A program made the position numbers and the translations under genes. Positions 12,924-21,344 of a stretch of 47,050 bases of DNA are shown piece by piece. The stretch spans positions 1-47,050 of the forward strand of contig JAJDVW010000015.1 in assembly GCA_022825925.1 (NCBI GenBank), in the 5' to 3' direction. The notes below the pieces were generated by a model. The model did no database searches, was not told the DNA's origin, and saw nothing but the letters and a program-made list of their open reading frames with translations. Origin of the DNA: Pseudomonadales bacterium. Its GTDB lineage: Bacteria > Pseudomonadota > Gammaproteobacteria > Pseudomonadales > Azotimanducaceae. Position 1 is the first letter of the stretch; each line of letters starts with the position of its first letter.

Positions 12924-14087
12924 CTACAGCCCATACAACTCCGTCACGTTGCCGCGGGTGATCGCCTCCCGCTCTTCGTCCGGCACGCCTTCGAAGATCT
13001 CGTCGAGCACGTCGCGGGAGTAGGGCCACGTCGAGTCCACGTGCGGGTAGTCCGACCCCCACATCAGGTTCTCCACGCCGATGATCTCGCGCGTGAGGAT
13101 GGCCGGACGGTCGTCCTCGATGGTGGCGTAGAACTGCCGCCGCCACACGTCGTGCGGGCGCTCGCCGGTGAACGCCTCCGAGCGGAAGCGGTGCTCGCGC
13201 TGCAGGCCCTGGTCGACGCGGTTCAGCCAGTAGGCGATCCAGCCCGCGTTGAACTCGCTCACGACGAACTTGAGCGTCGGATGGCGTTCCGCGACGCCGC
13301 GGCACATCAGTTCGACCAAGGTGCGCGAGACGGCGCTCGCGGTGTTGGCGTAGTCGAACACCGAGTCCCGGTTCGGGTGCCTGTCGCGATACTCGCGCGG
13401 CAGGAAGGAGTTGGTTGCGACGTGCATGGAGAGGGGGAACCCCGCTTCCTCGGCGCGGGACCAGATCGGCTCGTACGCAGGATCGAAATACGGCCGCTCG
13501 GCCGGCGACGTGCAGGGGATGCAGCCGCCCCTGTAGCCCATGGCGATGACCCGGTCGAGTTCCGCGGCGGCGGCCTCCGGGTCCTGCACGGGGATCGCCG
13601 CCAGACCGTAGAGGCGCCCGTTGGCGGCGGTCGCGTAGTCGTGCAGCCAGTCGTTGTAGTTGCGCTGGCAGGCAACGAGCAGTTCCGTGTTCTCGAAGGA
13701 GAACATGCCGAAGAACCCGGGATAGAGGAACTCCGCGGCCACGCCGTCGATGTCCTGGTCCTCGCCGCGCCGCGCGCCATCGCGGATTCCTGCCCGCAGG
13801 CCCTCGTATCCCTTGGCGAGCAGCTTCTTCGCCTCGGTGTCCGTCAGGTCGTCCACCTCCGGCTTGTGTCCGCTGCGCCGGTCGATCGCGACCCCGTTGC
13901 GCGTGCGCATGCCGGCCCAGCCCATGCGCTTGCGGACGCCGCGCGCGCCGAGGGCGGGAATCACGATGGCGTCGTCGTCCGTGCCCGCGTTGACCACCCG
14001 GGGCGCGTCGTCGCCGAACCGCTCCGGCAAACCGACGAAAACGTCCTCGGCTTCCATGACGTGCGAATCCGCTGAAATCGGCTCCAT
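12924..14087 (-). CDS. Amidohydrolase-2 family metal-dependent hydrolase/decarboxylase
   Basis: A 387-residue TIM-barrel protein of the amidohydrolase-2 (ACMSD-related) family. It begins ISADSHVMEAEDVF, the variant first motif in which DSH replaces HxH, with later metal or acid-base positions in SMHVATN (about residue 215-220) and GSDYPHVDSTWP (about residue 340), the usual C-terminal aspartate motif. The ATG at 14087 has GGAGG upstream and removes about 100 residues of implausible upstream frame. Members of this variant group hydrolyse or decarboxylate carboxylic substrates; the substrate here is unknown. The gene is convergent with the decayed ATPase/HNH genes and divergent from the methyltransferase. 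Confidence 0.85.
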   Translation of the reverse strand: MEPISADSHVMEAEDVFVGLPERFGDDAPRVVNAGTDDDAIVIPALGARGVRKRMGWAGMRTRNGVAIDRRSGHKPEVDDLTDTEAKKLLAKGYEGLRAGIRDGARRGEDQDIDGVAAEFLYPGFFGMFSFENTELLVACQRNYNDWLHDYATAANGRLYGLAAIPVQDPEAAAAELDRVIAMGYRGGCIPCTSPAERPYFDPAYEPIWSRAEEAGFPLSMHVATNSFLPREYRDRHPNRDSVFDYANTASAVSRTLVELMCRGVAERHPTLKFVVSEFNAGWIAYWLNRVDQGLQREHRFRSEAFTGERPHDVWRRQFYATIEDDRPAILTREIIGVENLMWGSDYPHVDSTWPYSRDVLDEIFEGVPDEEREAITRGNVTELYGL

Positions 14088-14322
14088 GCCTGCCTCCGCC
14101 TTGCGCCCCCGAGACGGGGAACTTTCGCCTATTCCCGACCGGCGCTCAAGGGCCGCGGGCCGGTCAGGGCCGGTCAGGTCGCGGTCGCTGTCGCGGAGTC
14201 TGCGGCGGCTGCGCGACGACTGGCAGTTGGCCCATGGCCATCCGCTGGAGCTTGCGGACGTGGTGTGCATCGATGTTCTCGTCTTGGCCCCGCAAGGGAG
14301 ACCGCGAGGTCCACCGTGTAGC

Positions 14323-14976
14323 ATGGATACCCTGCCCATCGCGACACGAGCCGTGGCGAAGCCGGACATCCCGGACAACTTCTTCGAGCGCGTCGACACG
14401 AGTCCCGACGGCGAGTTCTATCGGCAGCCGCGCTTCGTGCAGCACATCGACGAGGTCACGATCGAGGCACTCACGCGGTGGTATCGCGAGTTCCTGCTGC
14501 CCGAGGCGGATGTCCTCGACCTGATGTCCTCGTGGGTGTCCCATTACCCTCCCGACGTAGTGTTCGGCCGGGTGGCCGGCCTCGGCATGAACGCGGCGGA
14601 ACTGGAGGCGAACCCGCGCCTGACCGAGCACTGCGTGCACGACCTCAACGCGGACCCGGTACTGCCGTACGAGGACGCCGCGTTCGACCGCGCGACCATC
14701 GCCGTGTCGATCCAGTACCTCGTGCGACCGGTCGAGGCCATGCGTTCCGTCGCCCGGGTGCTGCGCCCCGGCGGACGGATCTGCGTCGCCATGTCGCACC
14801 GCTGTTTCCCGACCAAGGCGATCCGGGCCTTCCACCAGTTGCCGCCGCGGGACCGCGTTCGGCTCGTGGGGGCATACCTGGACCTTGGGGGCTTCGAGGA
14901 GGTCGCCTTCGTCGACCGTTCGCCGCCGAGCGGAGACCCGCTCTGGATCGTGACGGGGCGGACGCCCGACGCCTGA
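14323..14976 (+). CDS. Class I SAM-dependent methyltransferase
   Basis: A 217-residue protein with a Rossmann-type methyltransferase core. Motif I is DVLDLMSSWVSHYP, followed by an acidic strand end before AELEANPRL, and the post-core LRPGGRICVAMSHRCFPTKA motif. This matches a family of small bacterial methyltransferases annotated as type 11. The ATG at 14323 was chosen because it begins just before the first predicted helix and the upstream frame has no family-like sequence; the ribosome site is weak. The substrate is unknown. It lies upstream of dinB on the same strand with a 55-base gap that carries a separate SOS box, so the two are probably independently controlled. Confidence 0.8.
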   Translation: MDTLPIATRAVAKPDIPDNFFERVDTSPDGEFYRQPRFVQHIDEVTIEALTRWYREFLLPEADVLDLMSSWVSHYPPDVVFGRVAGLGMNAAELEANPRLTEHCVHDLNADPVLPYEDAAFDRATIAVSIQYLVRPVEAMRSVARVLRPGGRICVAMSHRCFPTKAIRAFHQLPPRDRVRLVGAYLDLGGFEEVAFVDRSPPSGDPLWIVTGRTPDA

Positions 14977-15003
14977 GCCGCAGCGCCGCGCGGTTCTTGC
15001 TTG

Positions 15004-15019
15004 CTGTGCATGCATACAG
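15004..15019 (+). promoter_or_regulatory. LexA (SOS) box of dinB
   Basis: CTGTGCATGCATACAG is a near-perfect match to the gammaproteobacterial LexA site CTGT-N8-ACAG. It lies 12 bases before the dinB ATG, where bound LexA would block transcription or initiation. This supports induction of DNA polymerase IV by DNA damage and also hints at a gammaproteobacterial type of LexA in this genome. Confidence 0.85.
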
Positions 15020-15031
15020 TATCTTGCCGGC

Positions 15032-16324
15032 ATGAGCGAGACGGGCTGGCCGCGCATCGTCGCCCATGCCGACATGGACGCGTTCTATGCGGCGGTGGAG
15101 CAGCTCGACCACCCGGAACTCCGGGGACGCCCGGTGCTCGTCGGTCCCCGGAGCGAACGGGGCGTCGTGCTGACCGCCAGCTACGAGGCGCGCCCGTACG
15201 GCGTGGGCAGCGCCATGCCCATCGCGCGGGCGCGGCGCCTCTGTCCGGACGCGGTCACGGTTCCGCCCCGGTTCGATCGCTACGAGGAGCTGTCCCGGAC
15301 CATCATGCGGGTCTTCGGGGACTTCTCGCCGTGCGTCGAGGCGCTGAGCCTCGACGAGGCGTTCATCGAGCTATCCGGCGCCGAGCGCATCTTCGGACCG
15401 CCCGGGCGGATGGGACAGCGCATCAAGGACGCCGTCCGCGAAGCCACCGGGCTGACCGCGAGCGTCGGCGTCTCGGCGACCAAGTACGTCGCGAAGGCTG
15501 GCAGCAGCTACCGGAAACCGGACGGGCTCACCGTCGTGCCGGCCCGGGAGGCGAAGGCGTGGCTCGCGCCGCAGCCGGTCTCGCGGCTCTTCGGCGCGGG
15601 CCCGAAGACGGTGCCGAAGCTCCACGCGCTCGGCCTGCATACCATCGGCGACGTCGCCCGTTGCGATCCGCGCGCGCTGCATCGCGGCCTCGGCGGCATG
15701 GGCGCCCACTTCGCGGCGCTGGCGAACGGCCGCGATCCGAGGCCGGTCGAGGGCGGCCGGGCCTCCCGCAACGTCGGCTCGGACCGCACGCTGCTCGCGG
15801 ACGTCTCTACCCGGGCCGAGATACTGCCGCACCTGCGTGACGCGGCGGACCGCATCGGGCGGCGCCTGCGGCGCAAGGGGTGCGCGGCGCGCGGCGTCCG
15901 GGTGCGGCTCAAGACGGCGCGCTTCGAGACGCTGACGCGCCAGTGCCTGCTCGGCCGCGCGACGGACGTGGCGGATGTCCTCTACGAGGCCGCGGACCGG
16001 CTGCTCGGCGCGTTCGGGCATCCCGGACCGTTCCGCCTCGTGGGCATGGCGGCCTACGACCTCGCGCCCGTGGAGGCCCCCGAACAACTGCAGCTCTTCG
16101 ACCGCCATGGTCGCGTCGCCCGCCTCGAGCGTACGCTCGATGTCCTGATCGAGCGCTTTGGCAAGGGCGTCGTGGGCAGGGCGCGCGACCTCGGCCCGGA
16201 ACGCACGCTGGGCGGGCGCGACGCGGGTCCGAATCTCGACTTCCTTTCAACGGCAGAGTCAACGGCAGAGTCAACGGAAGAGTCAACGGATGAGGCAACG
16301 GAAGAGGCTGCCGGCGCGATCTGA
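15032..16324 (+). CDS. dinB: DNA polymerase IV
   Basis: A 430-residue Y-family translesion polymerase. It opens RIVAHADMDAFYAAVEQ, the first catalytic aspartate motif, and carries SLDEAFIELS with the second Asp/Glu pair near residue 110. The little-finger region follows and ends in EQLQLF, a good beta-clamp binding motif (QLxLF type) at about residue 352. The protein is longer than usual because of a tail with five four-residue repeats rich in Ser, Thr, Ala and Glu (nt 16247-16306), probably disordered. An SOS box sits directly upstream. The polymerase bypasses damaged template bases at low fidelity. All catalytic motifs appear intact. Confidence 0.95.
   Translation: MSETGWPRIVAHADMDAFYAAVEQLDHPELRGRPVLVGPRSERGVVLTASYEARPYGVGSAMPIARARRLCPDAVTVPPRFDRYEELSRTIMRVFGDFSPCVEALSLDEAFIELSGAERIFGPPGRMGQRIKDAVREATGLTASVGVSATKYVAKAGSSYRKPDGLTVVPAREAKAWLAPQPVSRLFGAGPKTVPKLHALGLHTIGDVARCDPRALHRGLGGMGAHFAALANGRDPRPVEGGRASRNVGSDRTLLADVSTRAEILPHLRDAADRIGRRLRRKGCAARGVRVRLKTARFETLTRQCLLGRATDVADVLYEAADRLLGAFGHPGPFRLVGMAAYDLAPVEAPEQLQLFDRHGRVARLERTLDVLIERFGKGVVGRARDLGPERTLGGRDAGPNLDFLSTAESTAESTEESTDEATEEAAGAI
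16247..16306 (+). repeat. 12-bp tandem repeat (5 units) in the 3' end of dinB
   Basis: Five 12-base units based on TCAACGGCAGAG are arrayed head to tail, each adding four residues of the type STAE. The first two units are identical and later ones differ by one to three bases. The array keeps the reading frame whatever the unit number, so copy number can vary by slippage without breaking the polymerase. Confidence 0.85.
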
Positions 16325-16374
16325 CGCGGCGCGGCATCGCCTGTAGAATCCGCGGCATCCAGGGAGGATTCGCG

Positions 16375-18357
16375 ATGAAAGCACTCTTGGCATGCGCCTG
16401 CCTGCTCGCCGCCGTGGCCGGGCACGCAATGCGCGTGGACAACTTCATGCTGCTCGACCAGGACGGCAAGGCGCACGAGCTGTACTACTACTCCGACGCC
16501 AGCGCCGTCGTGCTGATCGTGCAGGGCAACGGCTGCCCCATCGTGCGCAACGCGCTGCCGGACTACCGCGCGGTCAGCGACGCGTACGCGGAGCGCGGCG
16601 TGCGGTTCCTGATGATCAACTCGAACCTGCAGGACCACCGCGAGTCCATCGCCGCGGAGGCCCGGGAATGGGACATCCCGTACCCCATCCTCGTGGATGA
16701 GACGCAGCTCGTCGGCGAGTCGCTGGGGCTCACGCGGACGGCCGAGGTCATGGTCATCGACCCGCAGCGTTGGGAACTCGTCTATCGCGGCGCCGTCAAC
16801 GACCGGCTGACCTACGAGCGGCAGAAGGCGGCGGCCTCGGAACACTACCTGCGCGACGCCCTGGACGCCGTGCTCGCCGGCGGTGCCGTCGCCTTCGAGG
16901 AAGGCAACGCGAACGCCGCCAAGGGCTGCCTCGTCAACCTGCCGGGCGCGAAGGCGGATCACGCGCAGATCTCCTACAGCGACACCATAGCGCCCCTCCT
17001 GCGCGACAACTGCCAGGAGTGTCACCGCCCCGGCGGGATCGCGCCCTGGGCCATGACCGGCTATCCGATGGTGCGCGGCTTCGCGCCGATGATCCGCGAG
17101 GTCCTCCGCACGAAGCGCATGCCGCCCTGGCATGCCGACCCGCACGTCGGGACGTGGAGGAACGACCGCGGCCTGTCGGTGGAGGAACGCCAGGCCCTGA
17201 TGCACTGGGTCGAGGCGGGCGCCCCGCGCGGCGCCGGCCCGGACCCGCTGGCCGAAGCCGTGGCAGAGGCGCCCGAATGGCCGCTGGGCGAACCGGATCT
17301 CATCGTCGAGATACCGCCGTTCGAAGTGGCGGCCTCCGGAGTCGTCGAGTACCAGTTCCCCGTGGTCGCGAACCCGCTGGACCGGGACGTCTGGGTGCGG
17401 GCCATGGCGATCGATCCCGGCGTGACCGAGGTCGTGCACCACGTGCTCGTCGGCACCACCGACCCCGGCCGGGGGATGAAGTACTCCGGCGAGAGCCTGA
17501 TGAACAACTACCTCGGCGGCTACGCGCCGGGCACGGGACCGCAGGTCATGCCCGAGGGGACGGGGGTGTTCGTCCCGAAGGACGTCGGCTTCCTGTTCCA
17601 GATGCACTACACGCCCTACGGCAAGGTCGTCACGGACCACACGCGCATGGGCCTCTACTTCCATGACGAGCCGCCGGCCAATTTCCTGCGCCACAGCGTG
17701 GCCCTCAATCCGACGATCCGGATCCCGGCCCACGCGCGCGACCACGAGGAGTCCGCCTACTTCGAGTTCTACCGCGACGCGGTCCTCTACCAGGTGCTCC
17801 CGCACTCCCACTACCGGGGCAAGAGCTCGACGTTCGCGTTGCAGTATCCGGACGGCCGGGAAGAACTCGTCCTCTCGGTGCCGAACTACGACTTCAACTG
17901 GCAGCGGGGCTACGAGTTCGTGGAGCCGCGCCTGCTGCCGGCGGGCACCCGGCTGATCCACACCACCGTCTACGACAACTCCGTGCAGAACCCTGGCAAC
18001 CCGGACCCGGCGCGGGACATCACGTGGGGGCTGTACTCCGAAGACGAGATGCTCTATGGCGATTTCGTCTTCAGTTGGGTCGAAGAGACGTCCGACCGCC
18101 CGATCGACGATCCGGAGCGCACCGAGGCCGTGCAGACGGTCGGCTTCCTGGACCGCGACCGCGACGGCAACGTGCGCCTGGAGGAGGTGCCGGCGGACAT
18201 GCGCGAGGAGTTCGTGAAGGCGCTCGAGCAGGGCGACCGGGACGGGAACGGCGCGCTGGACCAGGCGGAGTACTGGGCGGTGACGCAGGCGCAGGCAAAG
18301 GCCAGGGCGCAACGCACGGCCCAGGCTGCCGAGGTCGCGCCCGCGGCGGGAGAGTAG
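16375..18357 (+). CDS. Secreted fusion of redoxin, cytochrome c, copper type II oxygenase-like and EF-hand domains
   Basis: A 660-residue exported protein. Residues 1-18 form a signal peptide (MKALLACACLLAAVAGHA). A thioredoxin-fold redoxin follows (about 20-165) with a single Cys54 in GNGCPIV. A haem c motif CQECH stands at 213-217. Residues about 300-585 resemble PHM-type copper type II, ascorbate-dependent monooxygenases, with candidate copper ligands His355-His356 (VHHVLV), His411 (MHYTPYG) and His477/His479 (PHSHYRG). Two EF-hand loops, DRDRDGNVRLEE (about 593-604) and DRDGNGALDQAE (about 622-633), close the chain. The GGGAGGA site fixes the start. Related redoxin-haem-oxygenase proteins are known in diverse bacteria; the substrate is unknown. 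It begins a three-gene redox cluster with the SelD fusion and DsbA-like gene. Confidence 0.8.
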   Translation: MKALLACACLLAAVAGHAMRVDNFMLLDQDGKAHELYYYSDASAVVLIVQGNGCPIVRNALPDYRAVSDAYAERGVRFLMINSNLQDHRESIAAEAREWDIPYPILVDETQLVGESLGLTRTAEVMVIDPQRWELVYRGAVNDRLTYERQKAAASEHYLRDALDAVLAGGAVAFEEGNANAAKGCLVNLPGAKADHAQISYSDTIAPLLRDNCQECHRPGGIAPWAMTGYPMVRGFAPMIREVLRTKRMPPWHADPHVGTWRNDRGLSVEERQALMHWVEAGAPRGAGPDPLAEAVAEAPEWPLGEPDLIVEIPPFEVAASGVVEYQFPVVANPLDRDVWVRAMAIDPGVTEVVHHVLVGTTDPGRGMKYSGESLMNNYLGGYAPGTGPQVMPEGTGVFVPKDVGFLFQMHYTPYGKVVTDHTRMGLYFHDEPPANFLRHSVALNPTIRIPAHARDHEESAYFEFYRDAVLYQVLPHSHYRGKSSTFALQYPDGREELVLSVPNYDFNWQRGYEFVEPRLLPAGTRLIHTTVYDNSVQNPGNPDPARDITWGLYSEDEMLYGDFVFSWVEETSDRPIDDPERTEAVQTVGFLDRDRDGNVRLEEVPADMREEFVKALEQGDRDGNGALDQAEYWAVTQAQAKARAQRTAQAAEVAPAAGE

Positions 18358-18390
18358 CGCCGCGCGCGGCGCCGTTTGCGGCCAAGGGCG

Positions 18391-20580
18391 ATGCAACCGG
18401 CCGCACCCGCCGTCAGGGACCTCGTGCTCGTCGGCGCGGGGCACAGCCACGTGCAGGTGCTGCGGCGCTTCGGCATGCGACCGGAGCCGGGCATCCGGCT
18501 CACGGTCATCGCCCGGGAGGTCCACACGCCGTATTCGGGCATGCTGCCGGGCCACGTCGCGGGCCGCTACGACCGGGACGGGATGCACATCGACGTGGCG
18601 CGGCTCGCCCGCTTCGCCGATGCCCGACTGATCCCGTCGGAGGTCACGGGCCTCGATCTCGACGGGCAGCGCGTGCCCATGGGGGACCGCCCGCCGCTTC
18701 GTTACGACATCCTGTCCCTCAACACCGGGGGCGTACCGGGGGAGGGCTACGCGCAACGGAGCTACGTCACCCCGGTCAAGCCCATCGGCCGTTTCCTGCC
18801 GCGGTGGAACGCGGTCTGCGAGGAACTGGCGCGACGGGCCATGCGACTCCTGCTCGTGGGCGGAGGCCCCGGCAGCGTGGAACTCGCGTTGGCGATGCGC
18901 GCGCGCTTTCCGGATACGGCGCGATGCACGCTGGTGACGGCGGACCCGGAACTCCTGGTGGAGCACGCGCGCGCCGTGCGGCGCAGGCTCACGGCACTTC
19001 TGTCCACCCGCGAGGTCGAGGTCCACGCGGACTTCTTCGTCGACGCCGTGGAGGAAGACCACGTCCGCGCGCGCGACGGGCGCGTGCTGCCGCACGACCA
19101 CGTGTTCTGGGTGACGGGGGTCGAGCCGTTCGCGGCGTTCCGGGACAGCGGACTGGCCACGGACCCCGACGGTTTCGTGGAGGTGAACGATACGCTTCAG
19201 TCCACGTCGCATCCGGACGTCTTCGCGGCGGGAGACGCGGCCGGCATGCGGGGGTCGCCGCGGCCGAAGTCCGGCGTCTTCGCGGTGCGGCAGGGTCCCG
19301 CGCTGGCGGACAACCTGCGCCGTCATGCACTCGGCCGGCCGCTCAGGCGTTACCGCGCACAGCGCCGGGCCCTCGCCCTGATCGGTACCGCGGACGGCCG
19401 CGCCGTCGCGTCCCGGGGTCCCTGGCATGCATCGGGCCGCTGGGTGTGGGTCTGGAAGGACTGGATCGACCGGCGGTTCATGCGCCGCTTCCAGGAACTG
19501 CCGGAGATGAAGACGGCCGCTCCCACGTTGGCGCCGGCGCTGGGCGTCGACGCCCCGGACGCGATGCGCTGTGGGGGCTGCGGGGCCAAGCTCGGTGCCG
19601 ATCTGCTCGAGCGGGTCCTGCGGCGGTTGCCGGTCCGTCCGGACCCGGACGTGGTGCGGGGCATCGGCGACGATGCGGCGATCGTGCGGCTGCGGTCGTC
19701 CACGCTCGCCATGACCTGCGACGGCTTCCGGGCGATGGTGGACGACCCCTGGCGCTTCGGGCGCATCGCGGCGCATCACGCGATGAACGACCTGTTCGCC
19801 ATGAATGCGCTGCCACGCCATGCGCTGGCCCTCGTCACGGTGCCGGTGATGGCGGACGCACTGATGGAGGAAGACCTCCACCAGGTCATGGCCGGGGCCG
19901 TCTCCGTGTTCCACGCACATGACGTCACGCTGGCCGGCGGGCACTCCGCCGAGGGCGCGGAGCTCTCGGTGGGGTTCGCGGTGACCGGCGCCGCCCCGCC
20001 GGACGTGCTGACGAAGGGAGGCCTGCAGCCCGGTCAGCGCCTGGTGCTCAGCAAGGCCATCGGCACGGGTGCGCTCCTGGCCGGAGCCATGCAGGGACGC
20101 ACCTCCGGGCGCGACCTGGTCGCGACGCTCGACCTGATGGATGCATCGAGCGCCGCCGCGGCCCGGGTCCTGGTCGAGCACGGCGCGACGGCGTGTACCG
20201 ACGTCACCGGCTTCGGGCTCGCCGGGCACCTGTCCGAAATGACCAGGGCTTCCGGGGCGGCCGCGCGGCTGCGGCTCCGTGCCATACCGATGGTGCCGGC
20301 GTCCGTGGCGCTGATGGAGGAGGGCGTGCGGAGCTCGCTGCAGCCGAACAACGAGCAGGCCCTCGAGGACTTCGTGGTGCGCGGGTGCGTGCCGGGCGAT
20401 CCGCGCCTGCGCCTGCTCGCGGACCCGCAGACCGCCGGCGGGTTGCTCGCGGGCGTGCCCGCCGCGTCCGCGGACGCCTGCGTCGCGGCGCTGCGGGCCG
20501 CGGGCTACGCGGACAGCGCGATCGTCGGCGACGTGATGCCGGAGGGACTGTCGGTGATAGAGGCGGGGACCGCGCCGTGA
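18391..20580 (+). CDS. selD: Selenide, water dikinase fused to an N-terminal FAD/NAD-dependent oxidoreductase
   Basis: A 729-residue fusion. Residues about 1-375 are a pyridine-nucleotide-disulfide-type oxidoreductase related to type II NADH dehydrogenase: LVLVGAGHSHVQVL FAD-binding start, LLVGGGPGSVELA for NAD, and VFAAGDAA near 285. From residue 392 the SelD domain begins MRCGGCGAKLG, with Cys397 and Lys400 matching the catalytic Cys17/Lys20 pair of E. coli SelD, then GIGDDAAIV and LAGGHSAEGAE. SelD makes selenophosphate from selenide and ATP; the flavin part may reduce or deliver selenium, an inference. Fusions of this type are known in cyanobacteria and proteobacteria. ATG 18391 has AAGGG upstream. 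The DsbA-like gene overlaps its stop. Confidence 0.93.
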   Translation: MQPAAPAVRDLVLVGAGHSHVQVLRRFGMRPEPGIRLTVIAREVHTPYSGMLPGHVAGRYDRDGMHIDVARLARFADARLIPSEVTGLDLDGQRVPMGDRPPLRYDILSLNTGGVPGEGYAQRSYVTPVKPIGRFLPRWNAVCEELARRAMRLLLVGGGPGSVELALAMRARFPDTARCTLVTADPELLVEHARAVRRRLTALLSTREVEVHADFFVDAVEEDHVRARDGRVLPHDHVFWVTGVEPFAAFRDSGLATDPDGFVEVNDTLQSTSHPDVFAAGDAAGMRGSPRPKSGVFAVRQGPALADNLRRHALGRPLRRYRAQRRALALIGTADGRAVASRGPWHASGRWVWVWKDWIDRRFMRRFQELPEMKTAAPTLAPALGVDAPDAMRCGGCGAKLGADLLERVLRRLPVRPDPDVVRGIGDDAAIVRLRSSTLAMTCDGFRAMVDDPWRFGRIAAHHAMNDLFAMNALPRHALALVTVPVMADALMEEDLHQVMAGAVSVFHAHDVTLAGGHSAEGAELSVGFAVTGAAPPDVLTKGGLQPGQRLVLSKAIGTGALLAGAMQGRTSGRDLVATLDLMDASSAAAARVLVEHGATACTDVTGFGLAGHLSEMTRASGAAARLRLRAIPMVPASVALMEEGVRSSLQPNNEQALEDFVVRGCVPGDPRLRLLADPQTAGGLLAGVPAASADACVAALRAAGYADSAIVGDVMPEGLSVIEAGTAP

Positions 20581-21194
20581 GCCCGGCCGTGCGCTTCGTG
20601 ACGGACCCTATGTGCTCGTGGTGCTGGGGCACGGCGCCGCACTTCGAGGCCGCGATGGAGGCCCTCGCCGACCGCGTGACGTTCGACATCTTGCTCGGCG
20701 GCATCAACGTCCACAGCACGAAAGCCGTCGGGGCATACGGACGCGAACGCCTGAACGTGCTGTGGGACGAGGTGACGACGGTCACGGGCCAGTTCTTCTC
20801 GCACCGGCTGCCGGAGGGCACGGTCTACAACAGCCTGCTGCCCTGTCTCGCCGCCGAGGCCATGCGCGACGCGCGCGGCGCGCCGCCCATCGGCTACACG
20901 CACCGCCTCCAGCAGCGCTTCTTCGCCGAGGGCACCAACGTCAACGACCTCGACACGCTCCTCGCCACCGGGGAGGAGTTCGACGTGCCGCGTGACGCCT
21001 TGCGGCCCCTGATGGATTCCGAGGCGGTCCGGCAGCGCGTCCGGTGGGGCTTCGAGACGGCGCGCCAGTACGGCACCAACGCGCTGCCGAGCGTGCTGGT
21101 GAGTTCCGACGGCGTCGGCTACCGCCTCTTCGCGGGAGGATACGTGGACTCGGCCCGCCTGATCGAAGATCTCGAAGTTTGGCTGACCCGGTAG
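20577..21194 (+). CDS. DsbA-family thioredoxin-fold protein
   Basis: A 205-residue cytosolic-looking protein without a signal peptide. The redox motif Cys13-Ser-Trp-Cys16 lies in DPMCSWCWG, the form seen in FrnE/SpxH-like DsbA relatives. The helical insertion follows, and the cis-proline region reads TNALPSVLV near residue 170. The GTG start at 20577 overlaps the SelD stop as GTGA, so translation is coupled. Coupling to a selenide dikinase with an oxidoreductase domain suggests a shared role in thiol or selenol chemistry, which is inference. CxxC is intact; partner proteins are unknown. Confidence 0.88.
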   Translation: MSPAVRFVTDPMCSWCWGTAPHFEAAMEALADRVTFDILLGGINVHSTKAVGAYGRERLNVLWDEVTTVTGQFFSHRLPEGTVYNSLLPCLAAEAMRDARGAPPIGYTHRLQQRFFAEGTNVNDLDTLLATGEEFDVPRDALRPLMDSEAVRQRVRWGFETARQYGTNALPSVLVSSDGVGYRLFAGGYVDSARLIEDLEVWLTR

Positions 21195-21344
21195 GCGGAC
21201 CCGGACCGGTCCCCGGCGTGTTGTCCACGGAACCCTGCCTCCCTCTGCCTCCCTCGGCCTGCTGCGGCATCGCCCCAAACGGGTCCGGGCGCGGAGGTGG
21301 AGCGCCCCGCTTCCGGCCGAAGGCCAGACCCGCCAATAGACGGA

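Noticed and set aside
12924..14399. 491-residue reading of the amidohydrolase
   Set aside because: Upstream residues are Ser/Arg-rich noise crossing the start of the methyltransferase; GGAGG before 14087 fits the real start.
16054..20229. 1391-residue minus-strand frame opposite dinB, the fusion oxidase and selD
   Set aside because: Crosses three well-supported genes and has no recognisable domain.
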